NCBI GenBank assembly: GCA_947469485.1
Contig: CANIPU010000007.1
Location: 62,001-126,000, forward strand
Direction of reading: 5' to 3'
Origin: Chitinophagaceae bacterium
Lineage (GTDB): Bacteria > Bacteroidota > Bacteroidia > Chitinophagales > UBA10324
Length of the DNA: 64,000 nucleotides
Shown here: in pieces, positions 8,901 through 16,594 of the stretch
Numbering within the stretch: the first letter of the stretch is position 1
Layout of the letters: the number at the start of each line of letters is the position of its first letter
Program-made: the position numbers and the translations under genes
The notes under the pieces: model-generated
Database searches by the model: none
Seen by the model: only the letters and a program-made list of their open reading frames with translations
What the model was told of the DNA's origin: nothing

Positions 8901-9275
8901 ACTATCTTCAGTATCAGGATAAGAAATATCGCTTTGATTCGGATAGTATTCAAAAAAATTATTTTTTATTAATATGAACTCAATTGGGAATTGTTCAATT
9001 GAATGATGAGGCAACAATAAAAATTCTTCGTAAAAAATAAATGAAGTATTCTTTAACTGATTTAACCTTGAACCCAATTCCCAAAAACTATTTTCAACTT
9101 TTTTAAGATCAATTTTAAATTCCAGGAGGCAAGACAAATTCTGGATATGCGGAATTTGATTATGAAGTTCAATACATTCTTTTACAGGGAATCCTTTAAG
9201 AATAAAAACTTTAACTTTACCTTGATTTAAAGCTTCACTTTTGTTGATTATTTTCTTTAAAAGTTGAAGGAACAT
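5967..9275 (-). CDS. RecQ-like superfamily 2 helicase with long unidentified N-terminal region
   Basis: ATP-dependent 3'-5' DNA helicase by homology. The N-terminal 310 residues match no domain I know. The helicase core follows: Walker A TAPTGAGKS near residue 345, DEAH in VIDEAHLVTTWGRDFR near 444 (compare DEAHCISQWGHDF in RecQ), motif III AVTATA, a YHSEIDKDNR segment, then AFGMGVDVKGI and YIQEIGRVARE near 656. The remaining 400 residues show no recognisable RQC zinc site or HRDC domain. At 1102 residues it is much longer than housekeeping RecQ. It is the last gene of the minus-strand operon, 88 bases below the OB-fold gene. A role in unwinding cut or invading DNA is inferred from the neighbours. 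Confidence 0.85.
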   Translation of the reverse strand: MFLQLLKKIINKSEALNQGKVKVFILKGFPVKECIELHNQIPHIQNLSCLLEFKIDLKKVENSFWELGSRLNQLKNTSFIFYEEFLLLPHHSIEQFPIEFILIKNNFFEYYPNQSDISYPDTEDSVDNNIPLPDNITFQKFYSNSKSFEEIDCIQYLDYVVDVTSIGIKVIDLFDPAEYALPDIQLIKDISKEVDGIKFLASDNSYLKLKFSTFFNSVPASVKLIINENIHQIETDVDELKIVSFLLSSNGCNVSIIKTETVLVEEFTAELNILLKKHWGENSEFKNLLVYKNPSRNNDLYSISQGTIVDFILQQYYKAQKNEKQKDKQAELFKDVFLTAPTGAGKSLLFQLPAIFLSENEKDSPVSIIVSPLKALMEDQVSALKSDRKFNKVEFLNSDLSLIEREDIIEKTKSGEVSLLYMSPELLLSYDIKTFIGERNIGLLVIDEAHLVTTWGRDFRVDYWFLGNYIRKLRRGSSIKGLAGNKRKTYRFPVIAVTATAVYGGNDDMVNETIKSLNMEYCEVFIGKVKREEILFNIRKLITTDHDLDKLNKTKEQIAKFVEKKTKSIAYFPYKSQVNEVLYNSDENIKPLIRSYHSEIDKDNRKATLIAFKENRILAVLATKAFGMGVDVKGINTVYHHAPSGGLSDYIQEIGRVAREPNSTGNAIIDFNEKDLKYANSLYGLSAIRQYQVTLVLQKLNKLYQLKQNRNMLVSIEDFRFIFADKKDDQVEQKVKSALLVLEKDLIEKYGYNVLIVRPKSLFTTVYGAISSNDLVNMVEKFGSFVEEIPRQSYFKKTTKLANGAVILREEPDDSRFIKLKLDLIWEKHFLNESFPSLKYKYFNRELFPEIDPLLNIEVNFFESLNTSRRKFEIYLLLIERTLVSLGGYFSKEQIVNKFKEQLQSKAVSPFANLINEKIFSRLSDLLIVLYSETQNSIFTNNQPAKTLKFLQSKGVGENKKYRVINTALNQMSQKMMRIFLALFDGIEGLQYSGFFRITKGDISDRVKVAYLLEVFELATYKISGGKFPQLFIRINDPQKINFLSNSKYKNEVISDVQRRHDVSMELMSYFFRQKLSQVERWDFVEDYFLGRDVMEEALLKK

Positions 9276-9363
9276 ATTGTGAGATATTTAGTAAAAAAAA
9301 TTGTTTACGAAAATAACTATTAATTATAGTAGCATCTTTTAAGCAATTATTTTTCTCTGTTTT

Positions 9364-9720
9364 CTATTCAACTTTTATTTGTTCTTCTGACAGAATAATT
9401 ATCTGTAGTTTCTCTTTGAAAATTGATACCTTACCTGTGATGCAAATATTTTTATCTTTCAAATACTCCGAAGGAGTGTATTTGAATTTAGAAAGGTTGT
9501 CTTCAAAAATTACACCTGTGAAAATTGCATTGGGATATGCTGCGCCGAAACTTAAATAGGTTGTTTTCTTTTCTCCTTTACTTATATAGGCGCTCTGCAC
9601 TTTGGAACAAACTGTAACAGTTTTTCCAACATAGTTTGTTAAGCTGTCAAGCGAAACAGTTTGTGAAAATGAAAGATGCCAAAGGCAAATTGAAGTGATG
9701 AAAAGAAGTAATTTTTTCAT
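9364..9720 (-). CDS. Secreted OB-fold nucleic-acid-binding-like protein
   Basis: Small 118-residue protein with a clear N-terminal signal peptide (residues 1-19, ending near SFSQ, Gln likely first in the mature form). The mature part looks like a single OB fold of the kind found in Bacteroidota exported proteins: YVGKTVTVCSKV, then AYPNAIFTGVIFE, then KNICITGKVSIFKEKLQIII, ending near position 118. These match the five-strand barrel pattern with the 'G.v' turns. It starts 12 bases after xseB and precedes the RecQ-like gene, so it lies inside a run of cytoplasmic DNA-processing genes, which is odd for an exported protein. Binding of extracellular or periplasmic DNA is possible but unproven. 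Confidence 0.7.
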   Translation of the reverse strand: MKKLLLFITSICLWHLSFSQTVSLDSLTNYVGKTVTVCSKVQSAYISKGEKKTTYLSFGAAYPNAIFTGVIFEDNLSKFKYTPSEYLKDKNICITGKVSIFKEKLQIIILSEEQIKVE

Positions 9721-9732
9721 TTTTTATTTTGA

Positions 9733-9945
9733 TTATTGTTTTGGATTTGAATTTTCCATTTGAGCAATGATTTTGTTTACCTCTGTTTCAGTTGATTTCA
9801 GTTTGGTTTGACAGAAAGTAATAAGTTCCGATGCTCTTTTTACTTTGGCAGCCAAAACATCTACTGAAACAGATTCTGTTTCAATGTCATTTGCTATTTG
9901 AGCCAATTCCTGATAGGCGACTTCATAGGTTAAATTCTGTTCCAT
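9733..9945 (-). CDS. xseB: Exodeoxyribonuclease VII small subunit
   Basis: 70-residue, mostly helical protein that binds the XseA subunits to form exonuclease VII, a metal-independent single-strand-specific exonuclease. The family pattern is clear: LTYEVAYQELAQIANDIE at the start, then a long amphipathic helix containing VKRASELITFCQTKLKSTE. The length is normal. The gene overlaps the 3' end of xseA by 23 bases, so translation is probably coupled. It belongs to the element's minus-strand operon rather than to a housekeeping locus. Confidence 0.93.
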   Translation of the reverse strand: MEQNLTYEVAYQELAQIANDIETESVSVDVLAAKVKRASELITFCQTKLKSTETEVNKIIAQMENSNPKQ

Positions 9946-11362
9946 TGTATTTTGATTTATGATTTACTGTTGCTTTAATTTCTGTTTCTGAAAGGATAAT
10001 ATCAATGTCTTTCCCTACCAAAATATTTTCAGGGTTGCTTGTTATTTTGCCGTTGAATTTCACAATTGCAAAACCTTTTTTTAGGATATTAACTGGAGCC
10101 ATCAATTTTATTACTGAACTGTAATGACCTAAGTAACCTCTTTTATTTTTTAAGTATTGAGCATTAAATGTTTTGAGATTACCAACAGTGTTTTTGATGT
10201 CATTTATTCTGTTGTAAAGAATGATTTTGGGCTTTGATAAAATTTGAGTTGAAATATTTACCAATGAATTTCTATGGTTGAAAAGAATTGATTTTGATGT
10301 ATTGATTGTAACTTGATTTATCTGAACTAAACTATCTTTCATTTGGGTTAAAATATTTCTTGTATTGTTCACTATGATGCTGTTCAATGAAGCAAGGGAC
10401 TGAAAGTGAAATGAAAATAGTTGTTGTGATTTTATCACAATGCTTTTCTGATAAGAAAGCATTGCATCTTCATAGGATTTGTTATGAGCAATAATAAATT
10501 CTGCTGCCTTTGTTGGTGTTTTCGTTTGAGTGTTTGCCATTAAGTCAGCGATGGTTTCATTTTTCTGATGCCCTATTCCGGTAATAATGGGAATTGGAAA
10601 TTTTGCAACTGCTCTACCAATATTGTAATTATCAAAAATTAAAAAATCAGTTTGAGCACCACCACCTCTTGTAATCACAACTGCATCATAGGGCTTTTGA
10701 GAATTAAACACTTCAATAATTTTTGATAAAAATTGGTCTGCATTACTTTCTCCTTGAACTACAGTGTAATAATCATCAATATAGAATATGTAACCATAGG
10801 GATTATTAAGTAACGAATGTTTGAAATCCTCTGCCCCTGCTGATGTTTTAGAAGATATTACTGCTATTTTCTGAATTACAATATTGAGTTTTAACTGACT
10901 GTTTTTTGTAAAATATTTTTCTCCTACTTTTCTAATAAAGGTTGGGTTTTCATCTACCAACCTTTGTAATGTTGCTTGTCTTTGTTGTTCTAAAACACCC
11001 AAAGTGAAATTGGGGTCAATGTCATTTATTTCTAATTGCAAACCATATACAGAATGGAATTGCACTTTTACATTTAATAAAACATTGATATTGTTTGCAA
11101 ATTTTTGTCCTGTAATTCTTTCAAAATTTGCAATTTTAGTTGAACCAGAACCCCACGCTTTGCCTGATAGTTTTGCAATAATGTTATTTGAATTTGTGTC
11201 TTTCTCAACTAGTTCAAAGTAGTGATAGTTTGATTGTGATTTGAAAGTATGGTTCGTAACATCTGCAATTACCCAAAAGGTAGCTGAACTAAATGATCTA
11301 TTTATAGCATCATTTATTTTGCTGTTTAGTTCGGATAATCTTATGTGAGTTATTTCTGGCAT
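9923..11362 (-). CDS. xseA: Exodeoxyribonuclease VII large subunit
   Basis: Catalytic subunit of exonuclease VII, degrading single-stranded DNA from both ends to oligonucleotides. Residues 1-110 form the OB-fold DNA-binding domain. The catalytic domain shows AVISSKTSAGAEDF, then VITRGGG near residue 225, PIITGIGHQKNETIADL and TKTPTKAAEFI. A long coiled-coil region (about 300-400) and a C-terminal beta segment (LKKGFAIVKFNGK) follow. In the GH motif the sequence is GIGHQKNET, whereas many family members have GHExD. 479 residues is normal. It starts 39 bases after the restriction subunit, in the same direction, and is probably co-transcribed. Being on a mobile element next to restriction genes, it is unlikely to be the housekeeping copy. 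Confidence 0.93.
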   Translation of the reverse strand: MPEITHIRLSELNSKINDAINRSFSSATFWVIADVTNHTFKSQSNYHYFELVEKDTNSNNIIAKLSGKAWGSGSTKIANFERITGQKFANNINVLLNVKVQFHSVYGLQLEINDIDPNFTLGVLEQQRQATLQRLVDENPTFIRKVGEKYFTKNSQLKLNIVIQKIAVISSKTSAGAEDFKHSLLNNPYGYIFYIDDYYTVVQGESNADQFLSKIIEVFNSQKPYDAVVITRGGGAQTDFLIFDNYNIGRAVAKFPIPIITGIGHQKNETIADLMANTQTKTPTKAAEFIIAHNKSYEDAMLSYQKSIVIKSQQLFSFHFQSLASLNSIIVNNTRNILTQMKDSLVQINQVTINTSKSILFNHRNSLVNISTQILSKPKIILYNRINDIKNTVGNLKTFNAQYLKNKRGYLGHYSSVIKLMAPVNILKKGFAIVKFNGKITSNPENILVGKDIDIILSETEIKATVNHKSKYNGTEFNL

Positions 11363-11401
11363 TAACTATTTTAATTACTAAACACCAAATATTGACCTTG
11401 C

Positions 11402-14400
11402 CTAATGTTTTAATTGATATTCAATTCCAACAATTTCAATTTTATCTCCTGAAGAAATGTTTTCAATTGTAATTACATCAACACTTGGGTTGATTGCAAC
11501 AAGATTGGCATGTATTTCACCAAACAGTTTTGACTTGTTTTTTTTCTCTACTACTTCAACCTTTCTTATTGTGCAATTGCCTTCATACTCGTCTGTAATA
11601 TCTTCACTGTAAACAAGTGCAACTTTTCCGTTTGCTTCTTCAATGTCTTGTGTGTGGTTTAATATTACCCAAGAGTCATGCTGATACGAAGGTGAAAGGG
11701 CTTGCCCTTTTGCCTGAGTAGTAAAAATTGACGAAGGCAATTTTTGTGTGTTGCTTTCTAAAAACAACCAACCGTCAGGTTTGGGTGTTTTCTGTTGTTT
11801 AATGAATTTGCGATATGCTTTTTCAGGTGAGTATGCAGGAATGTATTTGATAAATTTTTCTTCCTCTTTCGGGTCTGAAATTAGTTGGTCTCTTGATTGC
11901 TGCCTTGTCAATGTTTCTTCTGATTCCTTTATGAAATTATCCCATGCCAAATAATCAGTTCCCATTTTTTCCATTTGAGAAGAAAACACAAGCAAACCTT
12001 TGAACCCTTTTATTGTTCCTTCTCCTGGGACTTCATCTAATCTTTTCAGCAAGGCATTTTTCTTTGTGTCTGAAAAAACTTCTCCTTTTGTTTCAATTAC
12101 ATATATCCAATCATCCTTGAAAAGAATAAAGTCCGGGTAATATTTTTTTGAACCGTAATTGAAATAAATATTGCGTTGGTTACGAATCCAAAATGGTTTT
12201 TTCTCTTTGGCAACTTTCTTCAAAACATCATCAGCATATTCAGCCAATTGCATTTCGGTGAAGGAATCAAATTTTTCATAATCGTAAATTGATTTTTCAT
12301 AGCCGTAAAAATTGTATTGGCTTTCAATCAACTCAATAAATTTTTGTTTGTCCTTTACCTTAAACCGCATTTTGTTTTCTATCTGGTCTTCGGGTAATTT
12401 CAATTCATAATCGTGGAACTCTTTCTTCAAACTCCAACTATCTTCATCATTCAATTTGTGAAAGTCAAGAATGAAATAATCCTTTTCAATTTTATTTCTG
12501 TAGTAGAAGCTGAAAGCATCTACAAATAATTTCAAAGCAAGTTTTTCATCTGCATCATCTAATTTGTAAAACTGTAAGCCAATAGAATTGAAAGTATCTA
12601 TGTAGTCCCGGAATGCCTTCTTTGTTGTTTCTGTATCAGGTAAGCAAGGCAGGTTCTTTTGAACTATGCCGTAAACTTGCTTCAATTCCTTTTCGGAAAT
12701 GTGCAAGGTTGTTGGCTTACCGCCTTTCTCTTTTATCTGTTTGTGATATACATTCTTGTCAGAAAAAATATCTACCTCTAAAAAGAATTGTTCCGGTCTG
12801 TATTTAAGAAATCTTTTTGCTGTGTCATTTTCCCCTTCAAAACAATTGTCCTCTGTGAATTTTGTTGTTATGCCCTGAACATTTGTAATCAATGACATCA
12901 AATTGACATCTTGTTTTGCTTTGAGGTCTGCCCTTATGTGTGGAATGTATTTGCCTGTGAGTAGGTCTGATTTTGCTTTATTCATTAAGGGTTTGCGAAC
13001 CTTATCAAAGCTGAGATATTTGTTATTCAAACCAAACTCTTGTTGTATTGCTTCAATAACTTCTTGAAAGTTTTTCCCTTGGTCACAAACAATGTGTAGT
13101 TTTTCTGCGTTGGCTTTTAAAGCATCTTTTTCATCATCAAACTCCCTCTTGTCTTTATTCAACCTTACTCCTCTACCAATGATTTGTTTTACAGAAGTTT
13201 TAAAATCTGTTTCGGTATCATTGATAACTGCCATTGAAAAAATATTAGGCAAATCAATTCCTTCATCAAGGCGTTGCATGTAAACAACAATTTCAACATT
13301 ATTCTTTCTGATGTTGTTGAATTTCTTTTCGGTTTCTTTATCAGAATTTCCGTAATAGAAAATTGATGTGTCTGCAACCCTCTGTATTTCTTCTCTTAGT
13401 AATTTGATTTTGCCCTGATATTTTTTCTTGTATAGGTCAATCAGCAGCGTTGTTATTTCAAGTTCCTGTGCTTTTACTTTTTCTAAAATGATGTTGATGT
13501 TATCTACATCATTTGCCAATTCGGTTTTGATGTAATCAAAAACTTTTTGAGTGTAGATTGTATCGTTCTTAACCTTTACAAATGCAACTGGTTTTAAGTT
13601 CTTACTCTTTGGGTCTAAAAGCACTGCTTCTTTTTTCAGCAGGTGAATTAGAAACAAAGTGATAAGTTTTAATTTTTCATTATTGCTTACTTCTGTTTGT
13701 CTGCCCTTGTTTCCAGTAGCCAATGCAACTGCCCTTACTAATTTACCATGACCATCTTCTAAAAATCTTCTTATGTCATACTTGTAAATGATGGTTTGAT
13801 TTTTCTTTTCAAGTCCTTTTTCATTTTCAATTGCCGTTGCCGTAAATTCTAATACGGCAGAAGGATGAAAGTTGCGAATGATTTTTGAAGCAACTCTTGT
13901 TTGTGCATGGTGGGCTTCATCAGTAATGATGATTAACTTTTTTTCTTTGAGAAACTGTTTTATGCTGATGTTGTTTCCCTTATCATCTTGCCATATTGCT
14001 GACTCCCATGTAAGTTCTGTATTGGTTGCAGTTCCACCAAACTTACTAATGTTGAAAATGAAAATGTTTGCATCCTTACTGGAATCAAAAAACAAATTCT
14101 GTGAGTAGTTGTCGCCTGTAATCAGATTGAAAGTAAAAGGTGTATCGTCTGCCCAAACTGATTCAAAGTTGCCTACCTGAAAGTTGCGAATTGTTTTTTG
14201 ATAAATGTCTGTTGATGCCGGGGTAATGATTAGGAAATTGTTGATGTCGTATTTCTGACTGAGAAAATAAATGCTTGCACCCATCAGCATAGTTTTACCT
14301 GAGCCGGTTGCCATTTCGTAACTTAAAAAAGGTGCTGTGGTTTTATTTTCTTCATCAACAATTTCAAGCAAATCTTTTTTCTCTTTTTTGTTTTCGTTGC

Positions 14401-14614
14401 ACTTTAAAAGATAGTCCAACATATACAAAGCATCCATTTGATAATACCGTAGCGGATGTTTTGTAATTCCGTTTTCAATGGTATTGAAAATGGCAAAATC
14501 ACTTGTTGCAAACAAGTTTTGAGAAGATGCACTTTCTCTATATGTCTGAACAACATTGTTAAGCAACTTACTGTGCTTTTCAAAATATGTAGTTGGTTCT
14601 TTCTTTTTTGCCAT
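11402..14614 (-). CDS. Type III restriction subunit (Res) with extra C-terminal S24-like domain
   Basis: Helicase/translocase and nuclease subunit that, with Mod, cuts DNA carrying unmodified sites. The superfamily 2 motor shows Walker A ATGSGKT near residue 105, TDEAHHAQT near 231, EFTATA, and QIIGRGVRLNKD. The PD-(D/E)XK nuclease is visible as YYPDFILFKDDWIYVIETKG near residues 825-842. After it, residues about 925-1070 look like an added domain: TTQAKGQALSPSYQHDSWVI and GKVALVYSEDI follow the spacing of the LexA/S24 peptidase fold, but the usual catalytic Ser of GxSMxP is not present. At 1070 residues it is longer than usual Res proteins, consistent with a fusion. It starts 3 bases after the mod stop codon. 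Confidence 0.9.
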   Translation of the reverse strand: MAKKKEPTTYFEKHSKLLNNVVQTYRESASSQNLFATSDFAIFNTIENGITKHPLRYYQMDALYMLDYLLKCNENKKEKKDLLEIVDEENKTTAPFLSYEMATGSGKTMLMGASIYFLSQKYDINNFLIITPASTDIYQKTIRNFQVGNFESVWADDTPFTFNLITGDNYSQNLFFDSSKDANIFIFNISKFGGTATNTELTWESAIWQDDKGNNISIKQFLKEKKLIIITDEAHHAQTRVASKIIRNFHPSAVLEFTATAIENEKGLEKKNQTIIYKYDIRRFLEDGHGKLVRAVALATGNKGRQTEVSNNEKLKLITLFLIHLLKKEAVLLDPKSKNLKPVAFVKVKNDTIYTQKVFDYIKTELANDVDNINIILEKVKAQELEITTLLIDLYKKKYQGKIKLLREEIQRVADTSIFYYGNSDKETEKKFNNIRKNNVEIVVYMQRLDEGIDLPNIFSMAVINDTETDFKTSVKQIIGRGVRLNKDKREFDDEKDALKANAEKLHIVCDQGKNFQEVIEAIQQEFGLNNKYLSFDKVRKPLMNKAKSDLLTGKYIPHIRADLKAKQDVNLMSLITNVQGITTKFTEDNCFEGENDTAKRFLKYRPEQFFLEVDIFSDKNVYHKQIKEKGGKPTTLHISEKELKQVYGIVQKNLPCLPDTETTKKAFRDYIDTFNSIGLQFYKLDDADEKLALKLFVDAFSFYYRNKIEKDYFILDFHKLNDEDSWSLKKEFHDYELKLPEDQIENKMRFKVKDKQKFIELIESQYNFYGYEKSIYDYEKFDSFTEMQLAEYADDVLKKVAKEKKPFWIRNQRNIYFNYGSKKYYPDFILFKDDWIYVIETKGEVFSDTKKNALLKRLDEVPGEGTIKGFKGLLVFSSQMEKMGTDYLAWDNFIKESEETLTRQQSRDQLISDPKEEEKFIKYIPAYSPEKAYRKFIKQQKTPKPDGWLFLESNTQKLPSSIFTTQAKGQALSPSYQHDSWVILNHTQDIEEANGKVALVYSEDITDEYEGNCTIRKVEVVEKKNKSKLFGEIHANLVAINPSVDVITIENISSGDKIEIVGIEYQLKH

Positions 14615-14617
14615 TGT

Positions 14618-16585
14618 TTATTTTTCTAATTCAGCGAATATTGCATAAGGAACTTTTATTACTTCAAGGTCATCGGGTTTTGAATCATAAGCAATTTCAA
14701 TCCCTCTGTTGGTGAAAATATTTATGTATTCAGGTGCGTATTTTTTCCTCACTGTTTTACAAAGCAATTGCAATTCATCATAAGTGATGTTGACTAATTT
14801 CCCTGATGGTTCATTGAGGGTTACAATTGCAACACGATTTTTTGAACCTAATTTTTGAACACCAACCAAAGGTTGGTTTTCTTTATCTGAAAAAAGTTTG
14901 TCTGCTGAAAAATCAATAGAGTTGTCAATTGTATAGTCATAAGAAAGGAGAAAAGATTCTTCAAGAAATTTTTTCCCTAATGACCAATTAAAATCACCTG
15001 TTCCTTCCTTATTAATTTTAATTATTGAAGGTCCTATATGATAGTATTTGAATGAGCCACCACCACGCCAATTAACCGCTTTGCTGATTCCCGTTTGGTC
15101 TGACCCATCAATTACACCTTTCATTCTTTCTAAAATGTGTGTGTCTGAATGCTTGCCAACTTCAGCACCAACCCATTTTCTTTTTAACTTATGTGCAACT
15201 GCAAATGAAGTTCCTGAACCACCGAAGATGTCAAGAATATAATCACCTTCATCAGTAGCAAATTCAAATAATCTTTTCATTAACTGTTCCGGCTTCTTAC
15301 TTCGTTTAAGTTCAACACCACCTTCGTTTGCAAGGTCTGCTTTTGGAATATCACCATGCAGCCAGATTGTGCTCATTTTATTTGACTTCACAATTGAATT
15401 TCCATCAATGAATGCAGAATCTTTTAGCCATGCAAAAATCTCCTTATTGTTGTAGTAAATGGTTGTCAGTTTGTCTTTGTATTTACCTCTGCTTGGAGTG
15501 TATTCTACTGAAAACAAACCTCCATCCATTCTTGAGATTAAGTCATTTTGAAATTCATTTTCAGCTTGTGGGTTTGTAGTTCTAAAAATTGAACTGAAAT
15601 TTTTATAAAAGTCCGCATAGATTTCTTTTTTACGATTTTCAAAATCACGCAACGAAATAGATGCGATGTTATATTCAGAATGCTTATAAATTTTGACTGG
15701 AAGATTATTTGACTTTGAATTGAACTCTTCTACCAATTCTTTGGAACCGTAGTTCGTAAGAACTTTATTGTAGCGTTTCATTGTTTCATATTCCAATGGT
15801 TCGTTTTGCAGCAGTTCATTGTAAGTGAATTGCTGTGCATCCTTACAATAAATTAAAATGTATTCTGCTGTATTTAAAAATACACCACCTTGTCCAATAC
15901 CTGCTGCACCTGACCTTTCATAACAAATTTGATTAACAAAGTTTTTCCTTCCGAATATTTCATCAAGTAATACTTTTAAATAATGGTGTTCAATATCATC
16001 AACTTGAACAATTATACAACCATCTTCACGAATCATTTCATAAGTAATTGCTAACCTATCCCTCATCATTGTAAGCCACTCAGAATGCTCCAAACTGTCA
16101 TCATAATGTTTAAATGCTTGGTCTGTGTTGTATGGAACATCATAATAAACACACTTGAATTTTGGGAAATCAGAAAGTGTATCTATAATTTTTTTAATTG
16201 CATTTAATGCAAGTAAATTATCCCCTTTAATAAAAAAATTATCTACTGGTTCTTTTTCTTTTTTGCTCTGCTCTAATTCAAAAAATGTTTGAGTGCCAGG
16301 TATTGTTCCTTCTTTATTTTTTTCAATTGCCCTGAATACATTTTGCAGTAATAGAGGTCTTGCTTCTTTTACACGAATATCATTTCTGTTTACCCAATAT
16401 GGAGAAAGGCCACGACCTTCATCATCAATAATTTCATAAAATAATGCTTCGTCTTTGTTTACCCAATTCATCTTTGGTGCAGGAGTTGATTCCGCAGAAA
16501 GTATTTCTGATTCTTTTGCAATTAAAATTGCTCTTTGTTTGTTATACCACTCTAATTGAAGTGAACCTGTATATGTTTTTGCCAT
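14618..16585 (-). CDS. Type III DNA methyltransferase (Mod), beta-class adenine methylase
   Basis: Recognition and modification subunit of the type III system, transferring a methyl group from S-adenosylmethionine to adenine N6 by family. Motif order is that of beta-class enzymes: catalytic motif IV first, then the target-recognition region (about 200-420), then the SAM-binding motif DIFGGSGTSFAVAHKL. Motif IV at residues 149-152 reads DVPY in YYDVPYNTDQAFKHY, not the standard DPPY. Other family blocks are clear: LQLEWYNKQ near the N-terminus, FIKGDNLLALNAI, EHSEWLTMMRDRL and GRKNFVNQI. The 655 residues are normal. It starts 9 bases after the helicase-nuclease gene and is followed 3 bases later by Res. 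No repeat tract occurs inside the gene. Confidence 0.93.
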   Translation of the reverse strand: MAKTYTGSLQLEWYNKQRAILIAKESEILSAESTPAPKMNWVNKDEALFYEIIDDEGRGLSPYWVNRNDIRVKEARPLLLQNVFRAIEKNKEGTIPGTQTFFELEQSKKEKEPVDNFFIKGDNLLALNAIKKIIDTLSDFPKFKCVYYDVPYNTDQAFKHYDDSLEHSEWLTMMRDRLAITYEMIREDGCIIVQVDDIEHHYLKVLLDEIFGRKNFVNQICYERSGAAGIGQGGVFLNTAEYILIYCKDAQQFTYNELLQNEPLEYETMKRYNKVLTNYGSKELVEEFNSKSNNLPVKIYKHSEYNIASISLRDFENRKKEIYADFYKNFSSIFRTTNPQAENEFQNDLISRMDGGLFSVEYTPSRGKYKDKLTTIYYNNKEIFAWLKDSAFIDGNSIVKSNKMSTIWLHGDIPKADLANEGGVELKRSKKPEQLMKRLFEFATDEGDYILDIFGGSGTSFAVAHKLKRKWVGAEVGKHSDTHILERMKGVIDGSDQTGISKAVNWRGGGSFKYYHIGPSIIKINKEGTGDFNWSLGKKFLEESFLLSYDYTIDNSIDFSADKLFSDKENQPLVGVQKLGSKNRVAIVTLNEPSGKLVNITYDELQLLCKTVRKKYAPEYINIFTNRGIEIAYDSKPDDLEVIKVPYAIFAELEK

Positions 16586-16594
16586 AATTTATTT

